The notes beneath the pieces are model-generated. The model saw nothing but the letters and a program-made list of their open reading frames with translations, was not told where the DNA came from and ran no database searches. Shown here piece after piece: positions 23,775 to 35,169 of a stretch of 64,000 nt of DNA (position 1 is the first letter of the stretch; each line of letters opens with the position of its first letter). The position numbers were made by a program, and so were the translations under genes. Origin of the DNA: Apoda limacodes (Eukaryota; Arthropoda; Insecta; Lepidoptera; Limacodidae); the NCBI GenBank assembly GCA_946406115.1, contig OX291548.1:6746373-6810372 (forward strand), written 5' to 3'.

Positions 23775-26661
23775 GGGAGAAGTGGCATGAAAGAGCCAGT
23801 TTTCTTTACGGAGGATAAAATACTACATGTAATGAAAAAGAAGTAATTTTTTATTTTAAAAATTATTCTTTATTTATTTGAGTACGTAATTTCGTACAAA
23901 AAAATCTTAAACAATATATAAAAATCAACAAAAATGCATTTCAAAAAAAACTTAAATACAATTCTATCAGTCATTTTAAGTACTCGTTTTTAACGCTTTC
24001 TTAATTTTAACATATTAATCAGTCAGATGTACATATACGTTCTACAGAACTTAACATATTATAGGCGGTTTTTTTATTAATAACAGTCTCTAAATAAAAA
24101 CAAATCTTCTATCAAAACCAACATCATTAAATCTCCAAGAACTTCAAAAATAATAACGCTATCTTTGAGCCTAAATATCTATCTATTCATTAAATATAAT
24201 CATTAGACTGTTAGAAACATCAAATGTATGTTTTTTTAAGCTTAAAAACATTTCTTACAAAAAAAAATCAATTGCCCCTCAATGCCACAAGACTCATGAG
24301 CCCAACCAAAACAAATTTTGCATTGAAACCAATCTTGATCACTGTTTCCATATGGCTTGCTACAAACTGTGCAATCATCACTGTTTGTGTTTGTTTTGGA
24401 GTTTTTTTTGCTTGGAAAAACCCTTTTTTTTTACTTCAGCTAATACGATAGAATCGGACAAATCAGATGAGTCACTTTGAATAGAAGAATTTTCCGGATT
24501 TGAATTTCTATTAAGAGTTTTTATGGATATTTTTGTAGTCATTTTCTTAACATTTTTTTTGTTTTTTTGCATTACCTTCTTTCTCTTCTAATTTTTTTTT
24601 TCCGGAGTATCAGTTACTATGGTAGATGCCATTTTTCTACTCTTTCGTGTAGTGTTTAGTCTTGGGCCCGCTTTGAAGAATGGTCTTATGATGATTTGCC
24701 GATGATATTATTTGTTGGCCAGAAGAACTCGGAATCGCATCAACTATAGGAGTAGATGTTACACTAGGAGATGGTATGATATTCTGGTCAGGTATATCAT
24801 TTTCTTTGCCAGCTATACGTGCGTTTGTACGAGTAGAAGGCGGAGGTGTTGCTCTTAAATTACCTTCAATATTTTCTTCCTCCATGTTCAACTCTTTAGC
24901 TTCATTTGACTTTAATGGATCCGGTCTATCAGTAACATATGAAGATAAAAATTCTTTTTCATTAAATTCAAGGGGTAAATTCCTGTTTTTAAAAATCCTT
25001 GTGTTATATTCTGGGGGCTAAAAGCTGTCAGATATGCTTCCCTTACGAATTGCCTAACTTCATAAATAGTCACCGTTTTACCAGGGTTCAATAACATCCA
25101 TTCGTTCATGGAAATGCGATATCTAGTTTTGAAAGGCCTATATACTGTGACATCTAGTGGTTGCAGTTTATGGCTGCAGTGCGGTGGAAATGTGACTATG
25201 ATGATTGAGTTTTGTCTGGCAAATTCGACCACTCTGAGTTTCACATGAGAGCTGTGATTGTCCATTAATATCAATGCTGGATTCTCCTTTGATGGCTTTA
25301 TGTGCAACACAAAATGTTCAAGTGCTTTAACAAAACAGTCTTCGGTCATCCATCCAGAAGCTTGAGCCAAACCTAGAGCTCCAGGCGGACCATAACCTAA
25401 CATAATATCCTTGTAGTTTACTCTAGGAAACACAAAAATGGGCGGTAAAAAACCACCAGTAGCATTAATAAAGAACAGAGTTGTCACCAACGTTCCTCGT
25501 TCGGCTAAAGATACTTGTCCAATTTGTTTGGAACCTTTTTCAGCTATGATTTTAGGGGGATTGGTGACTGTACTGCAGCCTGTTTCGTCGGCGTTAAAAA
25601 TCATATGGGGAGGAAAATTGTGTTTGCGTAAAACAATGCTTAATTTCTTAAAAAACATTCCTACATTTGTTTTGTTAAAGGATGTTGCACGGGATAGAGA
25701 AGTGCTTTCAGGTTTTCTCACACTTAAATCTTTGTGTCTGCTCATAAATCCTTTGAGCCAATCATCACTAGCAGTTTCGGCTTCTTTCCATTTATCTGGG
25801 CAAATATCATTGGCTTTGGCATAATCAAATGCCAGTTTCTTAGTTTGATGCCTTGTTAAGCCGTAGCACATTTTAGAAGCAGTCTTTAAATAATCCGTAA
25901 GCATGTTTTCCTGCTCCGATGTGAAAATACGCTTATTTCCTATATTAGGACAGTGTTTATATGGTAATTCACCAGTATTCTTTGCTTTTTTAACTATTTT
26001 TGCTAAATAAGCCCGCGATATATTTAAGGCAAGTGCAGTTTTATTTATAGACTGGCGCTTTTCTAAAACTTTAGCAACTGCCTCTTCAATTACCGATTTA
26101 TTGGGTCTTTTTCGTTTTTTTGGACCAACTTTCTCCATATTGAAATATCTGAAGCAATTAATTTTATAATATTATGAAAAAATGTACGTATAATATACGT
26201 ATATTAGTATTATTTTATATTATTTACAAAAAACAATTTCAAGGTTATGAAGGAGCCAGTTATGAAAGAGCCGGCTATTTCCGGCTCTTTCACGACTTGT
26301 TCCAAAAAAATATATAACCTTCAAAATAACAACAATATCAGACCTTTAGCAAAATAGTTTTTATGCAACTGCAAAGCCAAATATATGCACCAACTGAGTC
26401 TATAACCCATTTGCCTATAATTGTTAACAAAAAAATACCAAATAACAACTAAAATGAAACAAAAAACTTACTTTTGAGTGCCTAAAACTTCGACTCGATG
26501 CACCGATGGCGGTTGGTTTCGGCGAACTGTCAAATGATTGTGGGTGACGGGAAATCAGTGTTGCCACCTTAAAATAATATTGCCAACCAAATCTGTTCTA
26601 AAACTACCGAAATAATGCAAGTGGCTTTTTCAAAACCTGGCTCTTTAATGCCACTTCTCCC
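23775..26661 (-). mobile_element. pogo-like (Tc1/mariner superfamily) transposon, complete ends
   Basis: 2,887 bp with roughly 25-bp terminal inverted repeats: gggagaagtggcatgaaag at the left and, read inward, gggagaagtggcattaaag at the right. The target duplication is TA (23773-23774 and 26662-26663). Copy A keeps the empty site at 9665-9666. A second pair of related motifs (gaaagagccggc) lies subterminally near 26264-26300. It carries one transposase gene on the minus strand, broken by frameshifts. Insertion clearly followed the segmental duplication. Confidence 0.95.
24236..26138 (-). pseudogene. pogo/Tigger-type transposase with C-terminal PHD-like finger
   Basis: The first 408 codons (26138-24912) form one open frame. 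Residues about 12-55 are a pipsqueak-type helix-turn-helix, about 70-145 a CENP-B-type helix-turn-helix, and about 190-370 the DDE nuclease, with Asp in FNADETG, Asp in LMDNHSSH and Asp in LQPLDV. The coding sequence then continues in other frames. A shift near 24975 leads to EFLSSYVTDRPDPLKS. A second near 24655 leads to a basic stretch containing MASTIVTDTPEKK. A third near 24408, in an A run, leads to a C4HC3 finger at 24248-24373 with spacing Cx2C-x13-Cx2C-x4-H-x2-C-x9-Cx2C. With three shifts the copy is probably inactive, though the nuclease domain is intact. Its apparent job was excision and insertion at TA sites in the nucleus. Confidence 0.9.
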
Positions 26662-27099
26662 TACACCTTTTGTCGTGAAAAAAATATACATACGTTCAAA
26701 CCTTAACTAATTCGATTCTAATATTATATTAATTTGCCTAAAAAAGCGTATAGAAAAAAAAACTGACATTCTATTTTTGAGCTTTAATTCAAATCGTTTT
26801 AAAAACTAACAGCGAAATTCTCTTGATTCTTATTTTATAAAATACATATTATTAAGACCAATCAAATTTGCTAATTTTTAGTTCTGAATAACTATTTCAA
26901 TTTGATACCGACAAAAAGCCGAGAAAATCGAGATGTTCAGCGTGCGGTCACGTGCTAGCGCCTATCGTATGTGGTACTGTGTTTCTTTGTATGCTTCAAC
27001 GGTGTAATATGTCTTACTGTACACTGGTCGAAACGACAAGTTTGCGTTGATTAAATTAGGATCACTAAATTAATTATTTGATTTCAATCATATTTTCCA

Positions 27100-27315
27100 C
27101 ACGATTCTGTAACTCAGGTTACTGCAGCAGGACTGCCTCAGTTGGTCATTGCGGAATGATACTATGTCTGCTCATACAAGGGGCACAGGTTCAATCCCCC
27201 TACAAGAAAAACATTTATGTGACTATTTTTTATTATTGTAGTTTGGCTGTTTCTATGTCTAACATAAGTACCTATCTGAATATCAGCTTTGCTGAGTTTG
27301 TGACCACATTGTCCA
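27100..27315 (+). repeat. tRNA-derived SINE, copy B
   Basis: A box-like tgcctcagttgg at 27133-27144 and B box ggttcaatccc at 27188-27198 form an RNA polymerase III promoter head. The body has 'aaaaacatttatgtgactat' and ends near 'gctttgctgagtttgtgacc'. Partner of 10060-10285. Confidence 0.82.
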
Positions 27316-28842
27316 TAATTATTATCATTACGCTAGAGACTACTGTAGTATAGATTTGTTTAAATTTAAGGTAAGGTAAAAGTACTACACGTGCACTTTA
27401 TGGTTGTCCATTATGTGTGCGCTGCAGATAACAACTGCTGTGGACGTATGTGACTACTGGTGACTACCTCCCTAATTGGTTAATTAACATGTAAAGTGGA
27501 CTACGTTGTCGTCTTTGTAATTATATCAGATTGTGAAGCTTGGAGCTAATGGGTAAAGTTTTGCCCTTTTTTAGAATGTAGTATTGTATTTTATAAAGTG
27601 TATTTAATGAGGAACAACATTTACTTAACATATCTATATTAAACTACATACTCCTCCAGCCAAAACAGTTCTAGGTGTGGCCATTTTATATAAATAAACA
27701 AGAAATAAATGAACTATTTAACTAAACAAAACAAATTATGAACATTGAAAACAAAACGGTTATAATTACAAAAGAAAACTGATTTTACCTAAAACCTACT
27801 AAAGAAATAATGTTATGTTATTGTGTATGCCAACCCAGTGTAGTAAGACTAGTTAAAAACAATAACAAATGTTACTTGGGTTGGAAAAGTGCCACATATT
27901 AGTACAGAGGTAAGCCAAATATAGGTCGATAACCAAGCTCTGCTCTGCACCAGAATTGTTTCTTCAATGATGACAGGTAACAACTTAACCCACATTACTT
28001 CAATGCGACTACTCACCTCAGGTTGTATTGCTAACCCTACACGTTCACGTTTGTCTGTCCTATGTCTTATAAGGGGACCTAAGGGAGCTCAAAATTACAT
28101 TAGAGAACATAGAAATAGGGACAGGATCTAGCTTAAAACAATTAATAAGCATAAAAGTAAACCTATCTTTTTTGTGTGGTCATTCGACAGTTTCCTGTTG
28201 TATCACTGGCACAGCACTTTTAATACACAAAAACAAGTTAGTGTGAAGCACGCAATTAATAAAATAATTTAATAAGCGAAAGTTGCTTTTAATTTAATCA
28301 CAAAAAAATACACTTTTTTTTTAGGTCAAATTTGTAGACTAATGACAACCACACAGTATTGCCAGAAACAAAAAGGCACGTTCGTAAGCTAGCGTTTGTA
28401 ACGGCAACGGTACAAACCAAGTTAAGCGACTTTTAGTCAATAAGTGTTAAGTTTGTAGTTATTAATGCTGTACTTTTTTAATAGAAATCATAGAAAATAG
28501 GTTACCTTAGATATCATTACTTATCGTATAATGTGTGGCGTTAGTGTGTTATTAGTTAGATACTTAGGTAACCAAATTCATAGCTGCAGTTTTCTAAAGC
28601 TGTAGAAACCTAACTCTTATTTATTATCAACCTCGGAGCTATTTTAAATTTTCTTTTTTGTTTGTTTAGTCATAACATCTAGATCGAAGACTAGGTATAT
28701 ACATCCTATAATTATATTATGATTTTAATCAGACGTCCATTGAATCCACTTTACATACTTAAAGAGGCAGTACTACGTGACAGAAAACTTGAGTAAAAAT
28801 AAGGATGACGCGATATGTAACTAAGCGAGACAAACATTTATT

Positions 28843-29012
28843 ATTTGTGACAAACACAAATACAACAAACTTGAGACTGAGTTTTTCTATGTATAATATG
28901 TATGTATTTACAAAGCAAATTATTAGTATTTGTATCCGTTGTCTGGTATCCATAGCACAAGCTATGCTTAGTTTGGGACCAGACGGCGCTGTGTCTAAAG
29001 TCCAAAATATTT
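28843..29012 (+). repeat. SINE, 5'-truncated, copy B
   Basis: The body and 3' end read 'tttgtatccgttgtctggta', 'cacaagctatgcttagtttg' and 'gaccagacggcgctgtgt'. The same sequence is at 48260-48365. The tRNA head is missing. Confidence 0.85.
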
Positions 29013-29474
29013 AATAATATTTTTTAAATCACTTATTATTATTTTATTATTTATTAAAATATTTATTAATATTCTGTAGTGACATTGATTTACAACAACT
29101 TCTTAAACCACGCTGGTCTGCTAAATCAGTTAAATATAAAGATAAAATCACATATTCAAAGAACTATATGATTAAAGAGACACAACCACATACAAATATC
29201 CACAAAAAGATTTTTTTTTGTAAATTTCTATTAAAACTCAATGATTTATCGCGAAGTCTTTATTCATTTTGCGCCTTTGTGGTTCAAGCTCCAAACCTAA
29301 ACCCCTGAAGTGCGAAGGGTGCCGTTGTTTGCATTTTGTACGCACAAAAGTCAAAATAGCCCAAGTATGAATAAATCTTGTCCAAGAATTTTTCTTCAAA
29401 TCTTTGTTTCAAAATATTATATCCATGAAAACGTCACCTAGCAATATTTACGATGTACCATATAATATTATATA

Positions 29475-29734
29475 TGTCGCAGGCAAATCGTATAATTCGC
29501 TGTTTTACAATATGCCTAGGCAGATCATAAAGTATGGAAACGAAAGGAACATAAATCGCATTGTATAAGTCATGTATGGTAGGTTAGGTTCAGTTTATCT
29601 TTTGTCAACGTGGATGCGGAGCGTTCCAGCCAAGCTTTATGTAATAATCTGTTCAGTTATATGATAAATTCTATATTCCATACTTTACGATCTGTATATT
29701 GTAAAACGGCGAATTATACGATTTCCCTGCGACA
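29475..29734. mobile_element. MITE with about 60-bp inverted repeats
   Basis: The left end tgtcgcaggcaaatcgtata and the right end, read inward, tgtcgcagggaaatcgtata remain matched for about 60 bp each. The element is 260 bp and has no coding capacity. It is flanked by TA (or a degraded TATA/TACA pair). It sits at the same TA-rich spot where copy A carries the Tc1-like element. The superfamily is not assigned. Confidence 0.88.
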
Positions 29735-30499
29735 TACATAAATGCGCATAGGCATATTTTACGCAAAGCGTATCTAGTTATTAGATTAATTGCATTTTTT
29801 TATTACGGACAGCAGTGACAGCCCAAAGCAAAAAAAAAACATTGCAGTGCTGTTTGCTTATAGTTATTCATAACTGCATGACAAACAGCTGGACAAATAG
29901 ATATTTCCTATAACATTGGATCGCTAAAACAACTGTCCATTTTGACCTTTGTGACGCTTTAAGATTTAGAACATCATCGTTTATAATATTAATCAACTAA
30001 TTTTCAGGGTCGGTTTATTTTGCAGTAGTACAAGCACAAGTTAAACCTGATCAAAGAACCAAATTTCATACGTAATAACAATGACTTCTGTGTATATTCT
30101 ACCCTGGAAAAGCTATCCCGACTTCAAAATTGCTCCCAACGCAAGAGTTACGAAGTAAGAAGAATGCATAGAAATCGATGCGTAAAAATATAACGAAACA
30201 AATGGTCTTCAGAATTAATTCAAGACGTTTTTTATCCGTTTAACTGTCTATACTTATTTATTTAAAAACAACAGTACAGTGTATATTCTCTAATAAAAAT
30301 ACTAAAGCAGTACTTTAAATTACATTTAATTATTTTCAAGACTAAAATAGAGATGCAGTGTGAACAGCTCTTTCATTTTTTGTCAGCAAGCGGCTTTTGT
30401 TTCAGCGTCAATTATTTTCGCACGGTACAACTGGCATTCTCTTTGTTGGTCACAAAAGTAAGAGTTTGCACAATTTATACAAATAAAATTTATTATTAT

Positions 30500-31000
30500 T
30501 ACAGTTTGAATATTTTGTCGGTCAAGTCTGACGAATATATAAATTTCAGACTGTGTTTGTTTTTTTGTTTACTTCAAGTCGCAACAGAGATAAAAAGTTT
30601 GCACAGTGTTAGTTGGGTGGACAAAGGGTAGAACATTTGTTATTTTTTCTGGCATCGACGCAAAAAACAAAAAAGGTTTGACTGTTTTAAATATTTATGA
30701 CTATGGTAAAAACAGACATCGGAAACATAAAAAAGGTATCCTATATAAAACGTAGGTGAAGCCATACAAATAATAAAATATTCTTTTGGTGCAGCGTATT
30801 TTTACGCTACAGCACCAGTTGTTGCATACAAATCAATCGTGTGTGAAAGATTTACCTTAGGAATGATTTCTCCGAATAAGGAATACCCATGCTTACCATG
30901 CATACAATTTCATACCATTAAATTATATTGTATTTCTTAATTCTATGAAGATTTGTGTATTTGTCAAATTTATGTACCTAAAAGGAATTTATAAGTCTTT
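30500..31000. other. sequence present only in copy B
   Basis: Copy A jumps from its equivalent of 30500 (13880) almost directly to 'ctggcatcgactc' and then to the equivalent of about 31000. Copy B holds about 145 bp plus about 360 bp more. No terminal repeats are obvious, so these may be deletions in A and not insertions in B. The frame at 30353-30631 crosses this region and has no recognisable domain. Confidence 0.5.
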
Positions 31001-32187
31001 CCTTTACCGCCTGCGTCAAGGCACTCCAGTACTACTGCATAAATGTATACTGACAGATGCAACCCAGAGCAAAAATAAAAAATTAACAGTTAGGTACTGC
31101 ATATGTTGATTTGAAGAAAGCTCTTGCAGAAGAAGTAGATAGGTAGATTCAGTTTACCAATAATTGAGTCTTTTTCTTCAAATTCAAATGATTTATTTAT
31201 AAAAAATAGGATATCATATTACTTTTTTGAAGTCAATAAACTATAAGTTACTAGTAAGCGATAGTAACTCTCCAGAAGTCGCTCTTTGAATTTTCATTAA
31301 ATAATACAAATTATCAATAATAAATTTGAATCCATTTGTGTATCTGGAATATGTGAATATGGAGTCACTTTGATGATTAATGAATTTACTCCAAAATAAA
31401 TCATTTGCGGACTCCAAAGGTTCTTGAAATTATGAAGTTCAAGAATAAATATGGCCTGATCGAATGTTTGTGTCAAAAATGTTTATCATACAATTTGGCT
31501 GTTGTCATAATAGCCGTGAGTACTTATTTTACTTGTTTATTATACAATTATATTTTATGAACATGTTTACTAACGCTATTCTGGTAAAAGGGTTTTCAAA
31601 GGGTTAAAAAGAAAAAGTTGCTAATGGCTGAAAAATGAACTTGTATATACAAAAAGCTTCAGTATCAGCAGCCCTTTTTTACATTTTTAAAGCATTACTA
31701 TCTTGAAAATCTTTATTATCAACAATTAACACCAAAAACACACAAAAAAACCCTATGGTTGACTTTTTGGTTAACTATGTTTAAAACTGTTATATAAATG
31801 ACTGTAGATATTGTTCAAAATTTTTTCATAATGGCTTTTCGCGCAAATCAGGAGCCGTTTCTCCTTTGCGACGAAATATAAAAATACATTTTTTGATCTA
31901 AATATTAAATTATTATTACTGATCTTAATTTAATTGTCTATTAATGTCTAAAAATTAAACAAAAAAGAATCCAATACAACAAAATTTAATGTGTTGTTAG
32001 AGATCTTTTCTCGCGTGCTACCGGACTCAAATGTCACATACAGAAACGGAAACAAAAAATGTACATAAGTAAAATAATGTATAAAACATTTTGTATGAAT
32101 AAAATATATGTATTTTAACAAAAGAAATTTATCCATATGTATTTATCTAAAATAGTTTAAAAATATTAATTATTGAGCTTGATATAT

Positions 32188-32480
32188 AATAAAACTAGCC
32201 TTTCTTTTGACTCCGCTCGCGCTGAATTCAGATATTAGCATAGGATTTCTACTGTAACTCCTTGATCATAGTAAAAAAGTATAGCTGCAGCTATATTGTG
32301 TCTATGTTTATGTAGTTATTCCTTGGAAAGCTTTTGAATTTTTAAGGGTTAAAAGTAGCCTACGTCCTTTTCCATCTCTTTAACTATCTCTGTGCCAATT
32401 TCAGCTTAATTGGATGCTCCGTTGCGACGAAGACAAACAGACAAACAAACTCACTTTTACATTTATAATATAATAGTATG
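32188..32480 (+). repeat. interspersed repeat, full length
   Basis: Starts 'actagcctttcttttgactc', contains 'tgtgccaatttcagcttaat' and 'gacaaacagacaaacaaact', and ends 'taatataatagtatggat'. It belongs to the same broad family as 15215-15613 and 38260-38443. Confidence 0.75.
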
Positions 32481-32529
32481 GATATAAATAACTTAAAAAA
32501 ACTGTACTAAAAAGTAAACTGTACTAAAA

Positions 32530-32895
32530 AAATCGGCCAAGTGGGAGTCGGACTCGCGCACGAAGGGTTCCGTACCATTATCTACAAAAACGGCAAAAAA
32601 ATTACGTTTGCTGTATGGGAGCCCCTTAAATTTTTGTTTAATTTTAATTTATTTTTAAAGTGAATATATAACTAAATATTCTGTGAATAATTCAAGCGTC
32701 TTCCTGTTCACTTTGTATGGGAGCCCCCTTAAATATTTATTTTAATTTTTTTTTAGTACTTATTTGTTATTATAGCGGCTACAGAAATACATATTTTGTG
32801 AAAATTTCAACTGTCACGGTTAGCCATCACGGTTTATGAGATACAGCCTGGTGACAAACGGACAGACGGACAGTTGAGTCTTAGTGAAACCCTAA
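32530..32895 (-). repeat. interspersed repeat, reverse orientation
   Basis: Begins 'atcggccaagtgggagtcgg' with 'actcgcgcacgaagggttcc'. Includes two 'tatgggagcccc' stretches and ends 'gagatacagcctggtgacaa' with a 'cggacagacggacag' run. Reverse complement of the family at about 668-1030. Confidence 0.8.
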
Positions 32896-33588
32896 AAATT
32901 ACAGACATTGTTCCTGAGGTTAATACGTACTCGTAAGTTAGCTTTTTACTCTAAGGACATTAATATATAATTTTTTTTAAGATCGGAAAACTTTAATTAT
33001 TTTTTTTTTTAAATTGGGGCAGATTTATTTAAGTAAACTATGATATAATCTTAACTACCCGACATATGCAAAATACTTTAGAGCTTAAGTTTAATAACAA
33101 TTGTTTTATTGTCGTTAACGTAATTTAAAATAAATATTATTTAAAATAAATATTGTTTTTCCTTAAATATTGTTTTTCCTTATAGCCGTCACATATAAAG
33201 TTTAGTTGTGTATAAAGCACTTTCTTAAAACTGTATATCTTTTAATTGAAATAAAAAAAATATGCTTAATTTTTTCCAGTTTATTATATTGTTATATCAA
33301 ATAACCAAACTCCTTAATTCAGAAACTCCTAAATGTTCAGACCTGAATCTGATATATATATTTTAAATTTCAATGTTTATGTTCTCATTATGTAATTCGG
33401 TCATGTTCAATTTATGCAGCGCATATGCATTATAAAAATTTTCGTAAACGATGAAAACTGTATCTTAGTTGTCAAAAATTTATTTTGCAAAAATTTCTGC
33501 AGAATCAGTGCTTACACCGATTTTATTTATATTTATTGGCCTTAAAAGAAAATCTTATAGTTTCCTAGACTTACTTTTAAAGTAGGCT
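32896..33588. other. AT-rich unassigned DNA
   Basis: A small local duplication (ttaaaataaatatt and ttgtttttcctta units) lies at 33121-33182. Otherwise nothing is recognised. Confidence 0.4.
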
Positions 33589-33785
33589 AAGAGAATGTAT
33601 AAAGGGTTCTACAGGCACTAGAAAAGCGCTCAATCGCTTGGAACAGTTTACGAGCTGTCGTTCCATTCACTTGATATCCTCTCAAATATTCCACCGAAGT
33701 CACATACTTCAAGGAAATGTCTTGCCACCGAATTAGATAGCAAGCCACAAAAGGGCCGTCAGGTTTAAGTGTTGTAAAGGTACGT
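33589..33785 (-). other. unidentified protein-like frame, possible exon
   Basis: The minus strand reads about 64 codons without a stop and without a starting Met. Segments include LKPDGPFVACYLIRWQ, SVEYLRGYQVNGTTARK and LFQAIERFSSACRTLYT, then a stop. Composition is balanced and unlike the Lys/Ile/Phe-rich chance frames around it. Just upstream is a possible splice acceptor (aacaag, followed by the frame). A good donor sequence (gtaagt) lies about 15 bases after the stop, in a different frame. I do not recognise the family. It could be an exon of a host gene, a dead exon or part of a transposon protein. Confidence 0.35.
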
Positions 33786-34329
33786 ACTTGTTAGGTATTT
33801 TATGAATGTAAGGTTGTATATAACCAAGAATTTAAAGAAATATTGCATAAAAAAGTATTTAAAAAATCTGTATTGCAAATGAAGACAAAACAAGTTTTTC
33901 AGATCATTATTCTATTAAAAAGCGATACCTATAGAAAACTCTACAAATAGTGTTATTATAAATGTATGAGGTTTTGACCCAGAAGATGGCAGTCACTGGC
34001 TAGAGACATGCCCACGTGATATATTTAGGTAAGCCTCCACCAACCACTTTAGTTTTGCCTCACAGGTGGTGAGCCTATCACCGAAACACTGCTCTGAAAC
34101 ACACACTGTGGTCTATGGTCTATGGTCCATACCATACCAGGTGTCGTTTTATATGTCCTTGAAGTCGTGAGTAACAAGCTTTAGCTTTACAAGGATTAAT
34201 ACCTAAGTATAAGCTGTAAAACCTGGGAAAGAATAATTTACCCCTTAGCAAGTTACTGATGAACTAAAAAAAGTTAGTCAGAATTGGGCCAAAGAGTTTC
34301 AGAGGGAATATCATGTTTTGCCTTTGATA

Positions 34330-34637
34330 GCAATGTCAAGCAAGGTTAGCTTTCATACGTCCCCCTTGTTGGGCCACGGCCTACCTTCATAAGCAAGGGT
34401 GATTTGCGCCATATTCCAAACGCGGGCCCAGTGCGGATTGTAGATGCGTCTTTTTTTTCTTGACGTATACATGTTTCCTCAGGATGTTTTATTTCACCGA
34501 ATAGCCAGTGGTATGAATAAATAAATCAGTATGCTTTGGAAATTAAGAAAAGACTCATTGGTACACGCCGACCCCGGGCTTCGAACCTCCGCCACTTGGG
34601 ACGTGAAGTGAAATTTAAACCCCTCGGCCACCACCGA
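34330..34637 (-). repeat. tRNA-derived SINE, reverse orientation
   Basis: On the minus strand, A box tggccgaggggt and B box ggttcgaagcc lie about 35 bases apart near 34635-34580. They are followed by a body ending in 'gtaggccgtggcccaacaag' and 'ggggacgtatgaaagc', a typical lepidopteran SINE tail. The tRNA-like head resembles a leucine- or serine-type tRNA, but I would not assign it. Confidence 0.85.
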
Positions 34638-35165
34638 CTTATGGATTCTTTGGTAAATCATCCTAAATTCCGCAATAAAAAATTCAGGACATAAAGTTTA
34701 GCTGTTTATATAGTTTTTTTCGGTCATGTAACCAGATAATATAATTAAGAGCGCTAAGGGTATTTAAAAATAGAGCACTCAATTTACTATTACAAAAAGG
34801 AAAACAATGTAATGAATGAAAAATAAATAACAGAAAATATGTAGTATTTAAGCTTTATAAAAAATAAACTAATGATACAGCAAGTACCCACCTAGTTTGT
34901 GAAAACTTAATTGAAAAATCAAGATGACAATTGATATCTTGTTTATAATTAAATATTGTCAAGAAAAACTAAAACTTTAATTAAAATTGTATTGTTGCCT
35001 TAGCCCTAAATTGGTACTTCAAATTAAAATATGGCCCTGAAATGGGCAAAATTGCTAAATGTAAAAACATTTATTCAACTTGACAGGTGCAACTCGGTAA
35101 GCCGTTCAAAAATTTAGAGTAGAGTTAGGAACCTGATGACGTAATTTTAACCCGAGTTATCCATT
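34638..35165. other. AT-rich unassigned DNA
   Basis: No gene, repeat or structured motif that I can support. Confidence 0.4.
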
Positions 35166-35169
35166 TTTG

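Larger units (their letters stand above)
17348..32392 (+). repeat. segmental duplication, copy B
   Basis: Collinear with 3481-16530. It is about 2 kb longer, mainly because of the 2.9-kb pogo-like transposon at 23775-26661, a 260-bp MITE, a roughly 190-bp repeat at 19209-19402 and segments near 30500-31000 that are absent from copy A. These are partly offset by the three copy-A-specific insertions. The right end (repeat 32188-32480) is intact here, so copy B may keep the ancestral right junction. Confidence 0.93.

Noticed and set aside
25438..25824. 128-codon plus-strand frame with a CPICLEPF-like motif resembling a RING finger
   Set aside because: It is the antisense shadow of the pogo transposase nuclease region.
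34580..34637. tRNA gene on the minus strand
   Set aside because: The tRNA-like head is followed by a SINE body. No complete acceptor stem was seen.
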